From Siphonodentalium dalli (lineage: Eukaryota > Mollusca > Scaphopoda > Gadilida > Siphonodentaliidae): a stretch of DNA of 64,000 nt. The notes beneath the pieces were generated by a model, which ran no database searches, was not told where the DNA came from, and worked only from the letters and a program-made list of their open reading frames with translations. The DNA is taken from NCBI GenBank assembly GCA_032622095.1, contig CP136067.1:42511549-42575548 (forward strand). Direction: 5' to 3'. The position numbers were made by a program, and so were the translations under genes. This document shows, in pieces, positions 22,401 to 30,930 of the stretch. Positions within the stretch are counted from its first letter, which is position 1. Every line of letters begins with the position of its first letter.

Positions 22401-24267
22401 GAACGACATGTTTATAAATAATACGTTTTGGGAAATTTTATACCATAGTTGACAGCAGTTAGCATTTTTGTGTTGTAATTAATCGATTCTGATAACAAAA
22501 GCATATTTTGGAGAAATGTTGTTGTTGTAACTTGATTATTTGGGGACCGTCTGATCGTATTGAGTACCTTTAACTGTAACTGAACATGTTAAAGACATAT
22601 TGTGTACTGAAAAAAATCAATCAGTTAGTATCCAAACACTATCCCTATTGGAGTGAACTAAGATTGTTGAAAGTTCCAACCACATCGACTATATCATTTC
22701 AGAGAACATAACTTTGGAACTACATGTACCTTACTCGTATTTAAATTCGCGCAGTACTATTTTTCGTTCAGTTTTGAATTCGCGCACTTTATATTCACGC
22801 ATCTATCTAGGCAAATTCAATACTGACAAAACTATTTTCGTTCAAGTCTTGGATCTGATGACAGTTTCAGCTCTCAGTATTTTCTGAAGATACATGTGTA
22901 TATTAAACATGATCACAGTGGATTTACATCGTGTAAAAAAAAACTATATCACTTGTTGCGATGCTGGATGTTTATATACTCCAAATAATGATTCTGATAT
23001 TGAAATAGTTACGGACTGGACATAATGCAATGAACTCGAAAACAGAAAACCACAATCGTGAAGGCAACTAACTTCAGAAAAAATCAACTCTTGGCTGTGG
23101 GGTGTGATGACATAGCTAACTCAGACTGTATGGTCACTACACGTGACATGTGACGCGATTTCAAGAAGATGCAATCTAGATTATGTGCATTTCTTACAAG
23201 CGTTTAAACACTGTTGATGTTACCAAGATTTGTTCATCGCTTGGCATTGAGTAATGGTTTTAAATTTTTGATATTGGTTGACCGAATGTACCGTACGCAA
23301 AAATGTACATATTTACTACTTTATTCTGGATGCTTTATTTTGCATAAACATTACAGCCATGATTACGTCAATAATAGTCACTGCGTATATTTCATCCATA
23401 ACAATGAAGCTGTTTTCTGACTTTGATTATCAAACATATGAAAATAACTTACGTGGCATGAGTTCACACCTAAAAAAATCTCAATTTCAAACTATCAATT
23501 TGAAGGAAAAAATCATTATCCCTTATAAGCAATGTATACTATAGTACTATTAACAACAACTCTTTACCCTCACAATATGAGAGATATTTTTAAACTATGT
23601 AAAAAAAAGTGGTTTAAAAAAAAAAAACCTAGAATTTTTGAGGTCGGTCGATAGACAGTTTGACAGGAAATATTTGCAAAAACCAAACTGAATTATCTAG
23701 ACAATTAAACCAACTAGGGGAAGCACTCAGTCTACCAGCTGAAATCATGACCATCTGCGTGAAAATAAATTAAACATTTTTCATTGCATAATTCAGTATT
23801 TTGGCTGCCATTTGCAGAACATTTTTGAGGAAAAAAATCACCATAAAACTACTTAATGTCTGAAAAGTTTGATCAGTATTGAGTGTTTATGTCTGTCAGA
23901 TTACTGAAAACATGGTTAAATAATATTTATGTTGTTTTGGTCCTTCACACAATAAAAAAATGATTAAATGTACAGTAATTCACCAGCTTTGTCATCCAAC
24001 TCGTACACCTTTCAATAACAGATCAACAGTTTTAGGCAAGTTATATTACCCATATTAATTATATTACACTGATTGTCTATTTTCATTTTTTTCTCAGGTG
24101 TCACACCACCATCATTCGTAGCTATACAAGGGGGAACAACACTATACAAGTTGACGTCATCGGGGGATGCAGTATCATGGACATCTATTGCCGTGCTCGC
24201 TGTGCTCGCTATGCTGTCACTGCTACCTGTTTTGCTCAAGAAAAAACTGAAAGATAAATTTGATTGA
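1307..24267 (+). CDS. TMEM41B: TMEM41B, ER lipid scramblase (5'-partial; six exons)
   Basis: Joined CDS 1307-1478, 8075-8203, 10358-10451, 14949-15053, 17711-17849, 24098-24267, giving about 269 residues against 291 in human. The missing part is the variable N-terminus. Family knowledge: TMEM41B is a multipass ER protein with a VTT (DedA/SNARE-associated Golgi) domain; it scrambles phospholipids and acts in autophagosome and lipoprotein formation. Seen here: a first hydrophobic segment, then LPRNIDDAKALGKVLSKYKD, then the core FAIPGSIFLSILSGFLYPFP, a GFGASFCYMLSYLVG segment, FLRITPFLPNWFIN, and the tail VTPPSFVAIQGGTTLY followed by a last membrane helix and a Lys-rich C-terminus. Every junction keeps frame. 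The match to TMEM41B rather than TMEM41A or VMP1 rests on the DDAKALGKVLSKYKD and ITPFLPNWFIN blocks. Introns are packed with transposon remnants. Confidence 0.96.
1910..2881. repeat. ~144-165 bp minisatellite, left block (about six units)
   Basis: Each unit contains tagatgggaacgagt, ggggtcattcggccaaaaaa and catggccgccagcagccatc. Spacing between equivalent points is 144, 164, 165, 154 and 164 bp. The block stops mid-unit at 2881, exactly where the 2882-6078 element begins, and resumes in phase at 6079. Single worn units also occur at ~9945-10110 and ~48855-48965, so the unit is dispersed through the genome. Confidence 0.9.
2882..6078. mobile_element. 3.2 kb non-autonomous DNA transposon, ~300-bp TIRs, 5-bp TSD
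   Basis: The ends are ccacaggagcttggaatttg and its reverse complement. The inverted arms run about 2882-3220 and 5775-6078 and are nearly identical. TATGA (2877-2881 and 6079-6083) flanks both sides as a target duplication, and the minisatellite resumes in phase afterwards, which proves insertion into an existing array. The left arm holds an extra inverted copy of part of itself (~3056-3133). The interior (3330-4010) contains badly worn units of the same type as the host minisatellite; 4010-5770 shows no coding potential. No transposase was seen, and the superfamily is not assigned. Confidence 0.85.
6079..7043. repeat. ~155/164 bp minisatellite, right block (about six units)
   Basis: This continues the 1910-2881 array in the same orientation. 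Spacing is 164, 155, 164, 164 and 164 bp, so two unit lengths coexist. It ends after a last ccatcttggattt at 7043. Confidence 0.9.
7463..7950. mobile_element. TTAA-flanked hairpin MITE (AGGTACTCAATCCGA family)
   Basis: TTAAAGGTACTCAATCCGA at the left is matched by TCGGATTGAGTACCTTTAA, with small changes, at the right, and the arms fold along most of their length. Sister copies are 22152-22573, 32841-33321, 39321-39752, 59080-59757 and the one-armed 62646-63020. TTAA ends suggest piggyBac-type movement; no transposase is present. Confidence 0.85.
8075..8203 (+). CDS. TMEM41B: TMEM41B exon: DDAKALGKVLSKYKD block
   Basis: The acceptor is tttcag at 8069-8074. The donor is gtatcc at 8204, a weak donor, but using it restores FLQ across the junction (TT joined to C). 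The exon encodes DEREAFKLPRNIDDAKALGK and the following conserved region, ending in LLGYYITYI. The IDDAKALGKVLSKYKD block is diagnostic for TMEM41B. Confidence 0.95.
8733..9628. mobile_element. hAT-type non-autonomous element, 8-bp TSD
   Basis: The 896-bp element has ends CAGTGTTCACGCTGGC and GCCAGCGTGAACACTG, flanked by TATAATAC on both sides (8725-8732, 9629-9636). Eight-base duplications and CA(G)..TG ends fit hAT. Subterminal repeats of the type ATGGCGAAAAAAA (left) and TGGCTAAAT (right) may be transposase-binding sites. No intact ORF was seen. Confidence 0.88.
9771..10306. mobile_element. Foldback MITE, GAGGTCCCCAGAGGGTGAA family (interrupted copy)
   Basis: The left end is caagcctg...gcagaatgaggtccccag and the right end is ggggacctcattctgcag...gaagcctg. 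The centre has been replaced by unrelated sequence that includes one worn minisatellite unit (~9945-10110). It ends about 50 bp before the 10358 exon. Confidence 0.75.
10358..10451 (+). CDS. TMEM41B: TMEM41B exon: VTT core FAIPGSIFLSILSG
   Basis: Two acceptors compete: tacag at 10353-10357 and gcag at 10359-10363. Only the first joins in frame with the previous exon, giving FLQSFAIPGS. The exon encodes SFAIPGSIFLSILSGFLYPF and PLALFSVCL, the re-entrant/helix region of the VTT domain. The donor is gtaagt at 10452, in phase 0. A MITE ends about 50 bp upstream and a piggyBac-like MITE begins 114 bp downstream. Confidence 0.95.
10565..10956 (+). mobile_element. piggyBac-like MITE (TTAACCCTTTACCCAACA ends), copy 1
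   Basis: The element is TTAACCCTTTACCCAACA ... TGTTGGGTAAAGGGTTAA, about 390 bp. Two internal palindromes of ~65 bp share the stem CCAATGCATTCTCTTATATA; each is the reverse complement of the other. TTAA targets with CCCT ends fit the piggyBac superfamily. There are eight copies in this window. Confidence 0.9.
10965..11335. repeat. Dispersed ~360-bp repeat (sister copy at 32490-32842)
   Basis: The two copies share gtgatcaaat..gaaatggagaat, tgcagtgactctcgatg, aagtaaatatttacaatt and end caagtccataatatgtcttt. Divergence is moderate, with small indels. Coding potential is absent. Confidence 0.7.
11496..11713. mobile_element. Foldback MITE with TACAGTAATGC ends
   Basis: The element is a near-complete hairpin; the stem includes ccacagcagaattatgggta and ggatttagtcggaaatatga. 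A sister copy is at 31246-31458. TACAGTAAT...TTACTGTA ends with TA borders would fit Tc1/mariner-type MITEs; that assignment is inference. Confidence 0.75.
11905..14301. repeat. 51-bp satellite, exactly 47 units, no indels
   Basis: The unit starts agaatgattttgctaacgcg and ends atgatagatgac. 2397 bp equals 47 x 51, so no unit has gained or lost a base. Almost all variation sits at two positions: G or T in gaat(G/T)atttt, and A or T in tattt(A/T)g. T occurs at the first site in units 6, 9, 11, 14, 16, 26, 29, 37, 42, 43 and 45. T occurs at the second in 3, 4, 6, 11, 12, 16, 18, 21, 22, 24, 26, 28, 29, 37, 40, 41, 46 and 47. Unit 7 has a further change (ctaattcg). It lies in the TMEM41B intron between the 10358 and 14949 exons. 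In one frame the second site switches TTG to TAG, so it does not encode a protein. Confidence 0.97.
14460..14716. mobile_element. Diverged piggyBac-like MITE with two palindromes
   Basis: It carries ctgtgccagtgcattctctt and the second palindrome ccaatgtattcttttatata, the same stem module as the TTAACCCTTTACCC family. The outer ends differ (gaccctttcatgacgggagc ... ttggaagggttaa). Relatives are at 51482-51646 and 61559-62163. Confidence 0.75.
14949..15053 (+). CDS. TMEM41B: TMEM41B exon: GASFCYMLSYLVG
   Basis: The acceptor is tttcag and the donor is gtaagt at 15054; the exon is exactly 35 codons in phase 0. It encodes CSGFGASFCYMLSYLVGTRL, then a charged loop, VEKYIPQKVAEWQGH. This matches the family segment after the first VTT helices. 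It lies 650 bp downstream of the 51-bp satellite. Confidence 0.95.
15054..15790. other. Intron sequence without recognised features
   Basis: Unique-looking AT-rich intron sequence. Open frames on both strands at 15503-15757 overlap each other and match no family I know. Confidence 0.4.
15790..17410. repeat. Degenerate ~130-160 bp tandem repeat, interrupted by a TIR element
   Basis: Recurrent blocks: accnttagaccgaat..gttcatatttggt, ctagttgactgggattcaaat, tttgttcaaatggggtca, gggacataactcttt. Copies lie around 15880-16016, 16970-17045, 17060-17200 and 17205-17300. The array was split by the 16026-16960 element. Confidence 0.65.
16026..16960. mobile_element. Mutator-like element: 102-bp perfect TIRs, 9-bp TSD
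   Basis: The element starts TAGTCCAAGTCTTCTCGTAC and ends with its reverse complement. Arms 16026-16127 and 16859-16960 match at every base I compared. GGTCCTTGT flanks both sides (16017-16025, 16961-16969). Long TIRs with a 9-bp duplication are typical of Mutator/MULE elements. The 731-bp core has only a 123-residue minus-strand frame of no recognised family, so it is probably non-autonomous. Confidence 0.88.
17420..17690. mobile_element. Worn foldback MITE (relative of 42225-43025)
   Basis: Inverted blocks: caacatggtaattataatga near 17458 against cattgtataccatgttgttt near 17513; the outer part contains gcacatgagtgtattttgca. The right end cagtacccctttaa is shared with 43012-43025. Confidence 0.6.
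17711..17849 (+). CDS. TMEM41B: TMEM41B exon: ITPFLPNWFIN
   Basis: The acceptor is tttttcag at 17703-17710 and the donor is gtaagt at 17850. It encodes VRRHKEHILNYIIFLRITPF followed by LPNWFINIASPVLHIPLIPF and FIGTVI. The exon leaves with one base (G). A piggyBac-like MITE begins only 19 bp past the exon end, just clear of the donor consensus. Confidence 0.96.
17869..18269 (+). mobile_element. piggyBac-like MITE, copy 2
   Basis: TTAACCCTTTACCCAACAGA ... GTTGGGTAAAGGGTTAA with both internal palindromes. It begins 19 bp past a TMEM41B exon end. Its right TTAA is also the left TTAA of the next element (ggcccattta). Confidence 0.9.
18266..20812. mobile_element. TTAA-flanked GGCCCACTTAATTTTCGAG element split by a ~2.1 kb insertion
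   Basis: The left part 18266-18628 and right part ~20746-20812 together match the uninterrupted copies 28034-28493 and 35567-36040 (cagaaggtgcccatagag, gcatatatt, gtgatctgg, then the inverted end aattaagtgggcctttaa). The inserted ~2.1 kb begins about ctagcaggtggacccgactt and has no recognised ORF. It contains ccttgaattg..aaggtcaaggtca motifs (18690-18965) and two ~100-bp direct repeats (20170-20410) sharing agaatcac..aacacgcagtaccc. Confidence 0.7.
19975..20160. repeat. AT-rich simple repeat
   Basis: Two copies of a stretch containing tttaattta.cggatttttt and tttttcaatattttaccyg; low complexity. Confidence 0.7.
21022..22008. mobile_element. ~1 kb element with GGCCAAACTTTTTTATTTT ends
   Basis: Left ggccaaacttttttattttt ctgctttactga and right gcagtaaaataaaaaagttt ggcc are inverted. 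A foldback module (tgttcagataataagttta / gaacttattatctgaacatt, 21411-21463) is nested inside and ends at the gggttaa near 21510. The ends resemble those of 24455-24951. Confidence 0.7.
22152..22573. mobile_element. TTAA hairpin MITE, AGGTACTCAATCCGA family
   Basis: It starts ttaaagatgcataatccga and ends cgtattgagtacctttaa, with the shared atttgatttgagtcgaggaa arm. The centre is less palindromic than in 32841-33321. Confidence 0.75.
22585..23470. repeat. Dispersed repeat shared with 56495-56860
   Basis: Shared blocks: aactaagattgt.gaaa.ttccaac.acatcgacta, and aataatagtcactgcgt followed by ataacaa.gaagctgttttc. The two copies are diverged and one has a large deletion. The short open frames here are not conserved between copies. 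Confidence 0.6.
23470..24090. other. Intron sequence without recognised features
   Basis: AT-rich sequence with poly-A/T runs, leading into the polypyrimidine tract and acceptor of the last TMEM41B exon. Confidence 0.5.
24098..24267 (+). CDS. TMEM41B: TMEM41B terminal coding exon
   Basis: The acceptor is ttctcag at 24091-24097. The exon completes a Gly codon, then encodes VTPPSFVAIQGGTTLYKLTS and a hydrophobic helix rich in Ala/Leu/Val, ending KKKLKDKFD with TGA at 24265-24267. Human TMEM41B ends with a very similar Lys-rich tail. The intron in front (17850-24097) is more than 6 kb and full of nested repeats. Confidence 0.96.
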
Positions 24268-24960
24268 CTACAGAATGTGATATTATTGGTGTGAGTTCTT
24301 CCAATATTCATCAATCGACTGCTATGCAGAATTAGTCATTATTACATGCTTGTTGTTAATGAAAAATATTGCCATCCTAAGTCACAGCCTGTTACATAAT
24401 GTTCAAAGCATTCTGCTGATACATTCCATAAAGATAGACTTGGAGATACACAATTAGGCCAAACAAAAAAAGAGTTTTGGTTCTCGGGCAATTTTTTTTT
24501 CAAATCAATGAGGGAGGGAGGGTTTATTTTTATTTTTTATTTTTTTCTGCACATAGTAAGCATGGACAAAGATACCTTCCTCTGTCTAGTAATAATCAGA
24601 AATGTAGAGGGAACTGTTATGCATATAAACTCATTTAATCATATAAAAATGACATTGTACTACCAGTGTATGACTGGGATTACCTAACATTATATAATGC
24701 CCCTGACATTAACTGCTGTTATTGTTGTCTAAAAAGCCTGCAATTCACTGTTAACACATTACATGTTAGAGCTCAATGCACACTAATATTCAACACATAT
24801 CTTTTATGGACATGTTTATAAAATAAAAAAATAAAAATTTCGTAAGTTTTTTTGTCATAACATCAGGCATTGCAATAAAAAGGCCTAATGCGGCCCCTTT
24901 TATTCAATGCGGCGGGCCCTGAGAACCAAAACCTTTTTTTTTTTGGCCTTATATATATTA
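24268..24960 (+). other. TMEM41B 3' flank / probable 3' UTR containing a MITE
   Basis: From the stop codon to 24454 the sequence is unique-looking. From 24455 to about 24951 it is an inverted-repeat element: taggccaaacaaaaaaagag on the left, matched by a reverse complement ending in ttggcctta. The first canonical AATAAA after the stop is at about 24822, inside this element. Variants such as CATAAA (24427) and TATAAA (24626) occur earlier. Where the transcript ends is inference. Confidence 0.5.
24455..24951. mobile_element. Inverted-repeat MITE, TAGGCCAAACAAAAAAA ends
   Basis: The left arm gagttttggttctcgggc pairs with the right gccctgagaaccaaaacc. It lies in the TMEM41B 3' flank and supplies AATAAA motifs. 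Confidence 0.7.
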
Positions 24961-25426
24961 TATAAATGTAATGTTTGGGTAGACACCATCACACGAACCT
25001 TAAATCTCTGGGCGGTTTGAATTATTATTATTATTAAGGATATACTTGGACATGATACAATACGAATCATGATACATGATGATCAATAATACTATACATG
25101 TTATGATACACTAAAGTAGTGTTCTAAAATGATTTGCCACTTAAATTATCAGAAACAACATGTTAATAACTCGAGATTGAATTCATTTTAAATTAAAAAG
25201 CCGTTTAATATTTATCTAGAAAATTAAAGAATTCTAATTCTAATAGACATATAAACTTGAGAGAACACTACAGGCTATGTTCTTTTACACATGCCTATCT
25301 TCAGAAATTACTTGATTTCCTACATCATGATACACATAACATGATATGATATGTGTATCGTTGGAAATGTTCAGATAATAAGTTCAGCAAACTAGCTATG
25401 GTCGATAATGCAAAAAGGGTTAAAAA

Positions 25427-25680
25427 CAAGCATTTAAATAGGGTGTCTGTCATTTGCAGAATGAGGTCCCCAGAGGGTGAATTTAGTGATGCTACCCCGC
25501 ATAGCGGGCTAGCATCACCAAATTCACCCTATGGGGACCTCATTCTGCTTACAACTCAGCAGAATGAGGTTCCCAGAGGGTGAATTTGGTGATGCTAGCC
25601 CGCTATGTTGGGTAGCATCACTAAATTCACCCTCTGGGGACCTCATTCTGCAAATGACAGGCTCCCTATTTCAAGGCTTG
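25427..25680. mobile_element. Four-arm foldback MITE, GAGGTCCCCAGAGGGTGAA family
   Basis: The element contains two back-to-back hairpins. Each stem is gaggtccccagagggtgaat joined to atttagtgatgctaccccgc, with the inverted arms following. Outer ends are caagca...ttaaatagggtgtctgtc and gctccctatttcaaggcttg. Other copies: 9771-10306, 27190-27639, 30538-30930, 55800-56146, 58193-58652, 60414-60658, 61654-61907. Confidence 0.85.
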
Positions 25681-25842
25681 GTTTAAAAAAAGGATATTCG
25701 GCCCTAACAAAATGAGAATATACCAAGGATCAATCTTCATATTTCATCAGTTGTTGATGCTGGTCATGAATTTCTTTAGACAAGGTAGTAATGATCATTT
25801 CTGCATGCAGTTTCCTCCTTATGATATGAGTTGAGATGAACA

Positions 25843-26048
25843 TTAACCCTTTCAGTGCCAAGTCCGATTTTTGTATCAACCCATATTTCCTTGATCATTT
25901 TTCAAATTTATTGATTATAATAATGTGATACATTGATGGAAAGAGCTCTTTCCATCAATGTATCACATTATTATAATCAATAAATTTGAAAAATGATCAA
26001 GGAAATATGGGTTGATACAAAAATCGGACTTGGCACTTAAAGGGTTAA
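25843..26048. repeat. 206-bp near-perfect palindrome with TTAACCCTTT ends
   Basis: The sequence from ttaaccctttcagtgccaag to the centre at about ggaaagagctctttcc is followed by its reverse complement with hardly a change. TTAA borders suggest another piggyBac-like foldback. Confidence 0.9.
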
Positions 26049-27185
26049 AGGCATTTTCAGATCATCTGTATCCTGACAAAGTTGTTTTGTTCATAGTTTG
26101 TCATTTTGACAAACAACAGTTCCCTGGTTATAATGTGCAATGAATAAAGAAGGGTCTTTACTGTTAATTTGGTTGTTTTAAATTCATGTTTGCATTTAAC
26201 GTTTTACATGGGATTTGGCGAGAGAACGAGTCAAGTTTGTAGTAAATGTAAACTTTGGTGATAAGTTTTCTGGCTGAGTTTTGCAATGCATATTGTGATA
26301 AAAAGTTCTTCAAGTTCTTCCTGTCTCAAATATTAAATGTTAAAAAAAATTATTCGTAAGTAAAAAAAATATTTGTCTCTAAAACGCAAATTCTGATTGG
26401 TTGAGAATGGCTAACTCTAGTTTTCCATTCACCTGCATCTCTCGTTGGTGGGTGAACAAATTTTGATGGAGCATGTTGCATTGGACAACTCACGTCAAAT
26501 ACGTCATAGCCTCAGACTGGACCCGTGTGATACAGTGTAATAGCAAGTTATGTAACATATATACAGTTGTCATCGATTAATATGATGTTGTTCCAGTGCT
26601 GCTCCTAGTGACCCTATTGAACGTAGCAGAGGATTTAATGCACCGTAAAAGGATTTCTATCCCATTGGATATTTGGACAGTCATGTAAGAAAACAGTTTG
26701 TGAACTCGCCGACAAAGCCCGCTCATTCACAAACTGTTTTCATGCTCAAATCCTCCAATATCCAACTCATCAGAGTTCGTTCATCTCCTCAGTGATCTCT
26801 TGATGCAGCAAAATATTGTTAATTCTCTTATTTTACACTGAGATGGGATCCGATGGAATTTTTCTCCTGGCAATGTACAGCTGTATATCCTTGTTATTGC
26901 TCTTTTTCTTCTGAAGAGGAAAGTCACTTCTCCCTAATTTATTAATTTGAGTGGGGGTCTGGGAACTGTAATGTTTTAATAAAAATTATTTGAGTATTTC
27001 AAATTATTGAAATTCTAGAAGCTGCATTCAGTGTATTGTGAAGATTTTGTCCAATTTTATCCATGAAGAGAATCATAGTTTGCTAGCACTATCTGCGTTA
27101 ATTTATCTTAATTACGAACATTACATTCGTTGATTGCGCTCAGTGGCCTGTGATATGATCATCAGTCTGACTCATGCAAACTGGA
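26049..27185. other. Intergenic sequence, one small hairpin
   Basis: No gene was seen. A stem-loop at ~26675-26765 (gaaaacagtttgtgaa / ttcacaaactgttttc) matches a shorter hairpin at ~1786-1832, so this is a dispersed motif. Confidence 0.5.
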
Positions 27186-27189
27186 GATC

Positions 27190-27639
27190 TAGCCTTGAAA
27201 TAGTGTATCTGATATTTCCAGAATGAGGTCCCCAGAGGGTGAATTTAGTGACATCCCACACAAAGGGCTAGCATCTCCAAATTCACCCTCCAGGAACCTC
27301 ATTCTGCTCAGACCGCAACTGCTATGGGAGACTTAGGATCAGATTGAGGTTCGTTCCCCTGTTGAAGTTGATGTTCACCCATTAGTCACCTCGATTATGC
27401 ATTTTATCTTCTGCAAATTAGGGGATATAGAAACTGAACAGAAGGGAAAAAGTAACTAAAAACAATGTTATATTTTTGAGATTATGGATACTTCCCAGAA
27501 GATGAGGCCTAAGCAGAATGAGGACCCCCAGAGGGTGAATTTGGTAATGCTAGCTAGCCCGCTGTGTGGGGTAGCGTCACTAAATTCACCCTCTGGTGAC
27601 CTCATTCTGCAATTGACAGACACACTATCACAAGGCTTG
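27190..27639. mobile_element. Foldback MITE, GAGGTCCCCAGAGGGTGAA family
   Basis: Both outer arms are present (agccttgaaatag..., ...atcacaaggct); the two hairpins are separated by ~230 bp of sequence not found in the compact copies (for example 60414-60658) but also seen in 58193-58652. Confidence 0.8.
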
Positions 27640-28033
27640 CTGAAGTTAAATGCATTGGGTATGGTCAACTTATTTATAATTAATATGGTTTTGTTCTTCC
27701 ATACACTTCCTACAGCAACATAATTATTTTGACGAAACTCATATATATGACAAATTTGTATTCGTGTGCACAAAAGCATGTGAAAATCATCTGATTTGAC
27801 ATGTAATTGAATTAACAGTAAATTAAATTAGTAATTAAAAAGAGATTTTCCCTAATCAATTAAGTTTGCATGAGTCACCTTCATCTTATGTCTAGTGTTC
27901 ATATGTGTATAACTTCCGTGATATATGTCATATAATTTATTCCAGTTGAGTCATATGTTTATAAAATCATTTTATTTGTTGATATGCTATCAGAGTCTTA
28001 TTCAGAGTCATTGATTATTATGCAAACTTAATA

Positions 28034-28493
28034 AAGGCCCACTTAATTTTCGAGTCACCGAATATTTTTTTATAGTGACTTGATATGACATAAAATATTA
28101 TTAAAATACTATAATTCATCACCATTTGAAACATCTGTGTCTCAGAAGGTGCCCATAGAGAAATAGAAAACAGCTGAAATCATAGAAAGATCCCCCCCCC
28201 ATTTTGGCTCTCCCAGAATGCAACAGAATACAAACTAAATATGAATTTCAATGGAAGGGGAATCACTATCTTTATGATAAAGAGTTATTCCCCCTCCATT
28301 GAAAATAATACACTTTTTACTACAATCTAGATGACAAAAACACGGTAACTCAACAAAAACAACATGTTCACAATTTATTACACCGCATAAGTGATGATAC
28401 AATGTTTTGGAGCTTCCTCTTTCAAACGGTATACAATATGGCATATATTGTATATATGTGATCTGGGTGTTCGAAAATTAAGTGGGCCTTTAA
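28034..28493. mobile_element. TTAA element, GGCCCACTTAATTTTCGAG family
   Basis: Left aaaggcccacttaattttcg and right cgaaaattaagtgggccttt are inverted. Internal inverted blocks include caatggaaggggaatcac / gttattccccctccattg. The right TTAA is shared with the next element. Confidence 0.85.
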
Positions 28494-29008
28494 AGATGGA
28501 TTATCTCTTTAAATAACAAATTTGAAATAGTCACGTGGGTATAAAATAATAAATATGAACTAAAGACCCCTTTCCGGAAAGGCTTCTATCAATTGATATT
28601 TATTTTATTTCGAATATTTTATTGGGACCGTTTATTTGTCTATTTTTAGAACAGACCATTCGGGTGATACCATATAGCGATAGAGAGCATTAGGCTGTTC
28701 ATATGGATACATACCGAACGTCAAATGTCCCAGATTGATTGGTTGTATTGTTTTATTCAATAGTTATAAGCACTAATGAGTATAATTAATGTTTATTTGT
28801 TACACCATAATATTTCTGGTCTCTGTTAACAGTAACCACTATTGTTCGTTAGCTAAACAACCACACCTTTTTAGTCCAGAAAATATTCTAAATAAAATGA
28901 ATATTAATTGATAGAAGCATTTCCGGACAGGAGTCTTCGATTCAAATCTAATATTTTATACCCCAGTTACTATATAATACATGTTTACAAGAAATAATCC
29001 ACCTTTAA
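28490..29008. mobile_element. TTAA element with TTAAAGATGGATTAT ends
   Basis: Left ttaaagatggattatctctt and right agaaataatccacctttaa are inverted. Inner arms ggtataaaata..., ccggaaaggcttctatcaat / attgatagaagcatttccgg also pair. It abuts 28034-28493 at one TTAA. Confidence 0.8.
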
Positions 29009-29088
29009 CCAAGCTCCAGGTTGAGCTTGTTGGATAGAGGGACAAGACATAATTAACAGAGTATATATAATGATGATGCAATCTTAAG

Positions 29089-30042
29089 TTAAAGATAGTG
29101 TATCTCTTCCAGGCCACAATTACAACAACATAATTTTATAAAACCAGTCTTCAAGCTTTTTTGTTAATAAAATAGATACAACTGAAGATTTGGTAAATTA
29201 TTTGTCTTTAAAGGCATCATAAAATGGTTCATTTCTGATGCAGCTAAGCGTAATTTGCCATTTAAAGGCACGAATGTCCTTGATTGTAGGTTATAATTTA
29301 GAAATAAAAGTTAACAAATTATAAATTTCCTCAAGAATATACTAAAAGTATAGTATAATAGCCTCGAAACACACTTTTGCGAGTCGACCATTTGTTTATG
29401 TACAGCACATAAAGAGTGTGTGTTATAAGCAAAACAATCCCCACCGTGGTGATTTATTTTTGGAGATTGATTCACACAATTTCACGGTGACTCATTCAAC
29501 ACCAAAATATTGAGCGGATGAGGATTAGCGAGAGCGATATAACGGTATGTTGTAGCAACATGGTACAGCTTTAACCAAAGTTCATTTAGTGGGATCTCCC
29601 CATGAGAGTGTTTTGCTTATTTCAAACTCTTTACATAGAGTACTGTAACATAACATGGATTTTGTTTACTAACAGTGTATACGATCTTGACAATAACATG
29701 CTATTTATGTGATATTTATGATTTTAACAGATGTGATTATTTTAACAGCAATACCTGTCATGAAGGCTGCCTGTCCCTTTATTCTCCTAGTTGAAATTAA
29801 TTTGCCTAGATTTAGGGTTCTAACAATTTAGAATTCTCCCTCTTCTCCTTACAGTTATGTTCCAAATGTTTTCACGAGATTTCTTTTCCTAAAACTGTCC
29901 CAAGATTGTGATAAGAAATTCTAAATAAAATTTATATTAATTGGGAAAAAAGCTTTTTCCCGGAGGTGATCTCAATTCATATTTATTATTTTATACCCAG
30001 AATCTATATAAGCTTGCCAGCACCATATACACTATCTTTAAC
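29089..30042. mobile_element. ~950-bp TTAA element with TTAAAGATAGTGTAT ends
   Basis: Left ttaaagatagtgtat and right atacactatctttaa are perfect 15-bp inverted ends. A single arm resembling 28905-28980 lies at 29920-30000. No ORF was recognised. Confidence 0.75.
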
Positions 30043-30537
30043 CCTATTTTTTAGTACATTCTTATGGACAAGTACTTATCCCGTAGGAACTGTTCAGATA
30101 ACAGGTTCAACAAACAAACAAACATGTTGACTTATTATCTGAACATATAAATACCATTTATAGTAAACTAAACATTTTTTCTGATCTCCATAATAATATT
30201 GCAAAAACTGAAAGCAGATATTAAATTTCAGTTTATAATTGGAACTTGGTCCATTATCAAGACCTTGGTTTGGTCTGGCTTAAAATTTTAATTTGCAACA
30301 CAAAGACAATGACTGCAGTAAATTGTTTCAATTTTGCACAAAACATTTGCATGTTCTAACATTTGCCTTGGCTAAATTATAGCAGAGGTAATTTCTTTTT
30401 GCCTGGGCATTTGCCTCAGCTCAGCCGATAGCCCTTGCTAATTAGTAGGGTTGGTTCAATTTGATTCATTTTTGGTAGGAACCAGGAAGTGTGCTTTTGG
30501 AAGAAGTATGTCCAAATGGTATAATCATTCCATGATA

Positions 30538-30930
30538 GACATTTGCAGAATGAGGTCCCCAGAGGGTGAATTTAGTGACGCTACCCCTCACAGTGGGCTA
30601 GCACATCATCAAATTCATCCTTGGGTGACCTCATTCTGCATGGCCTTATCTGCTATGTGAGGCCTAAACTCAGATTTATGTTCCCAAATGTTTAAGATGG
30701 TGATGTGCACCCATCGGGCACCTCAATTATGCATTGTGCCGTCTGCAAATTTAGGGATATTGAGAAAATGTACTAAAAAAGAAAACTTTTCTAAACAAGT
30801 TTCTAAAGAAACTAAAAAAGAACATCCCCCATCATACTCTTCTAGGTGCAGACCCAGGAATATGGTGCTGGACATTTGCAGAATGAGGTTCCTAGAGTGT
30901 GAATTTTGTGACACTACCAGCTTCATATAA
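30538..30930. mobile_element. Worn foldback MITE, GAGGTCCCCAGAGGGTGAA family
   Basis: The left hairpin is intact at 30546-30640; the right half is reduced to gaatgaggttcctagagtgt near 30881. Confidence 0.7.

Noticed and set aside
1307-24267. TMEM41A or VMP1 rather than TMEM41B
   Set aside because: The DDAKALGKVLSKYKD block and the ITPFLPNWFIN and PPSFVAIQGGTTLY blocks fit TMEM41B much better.
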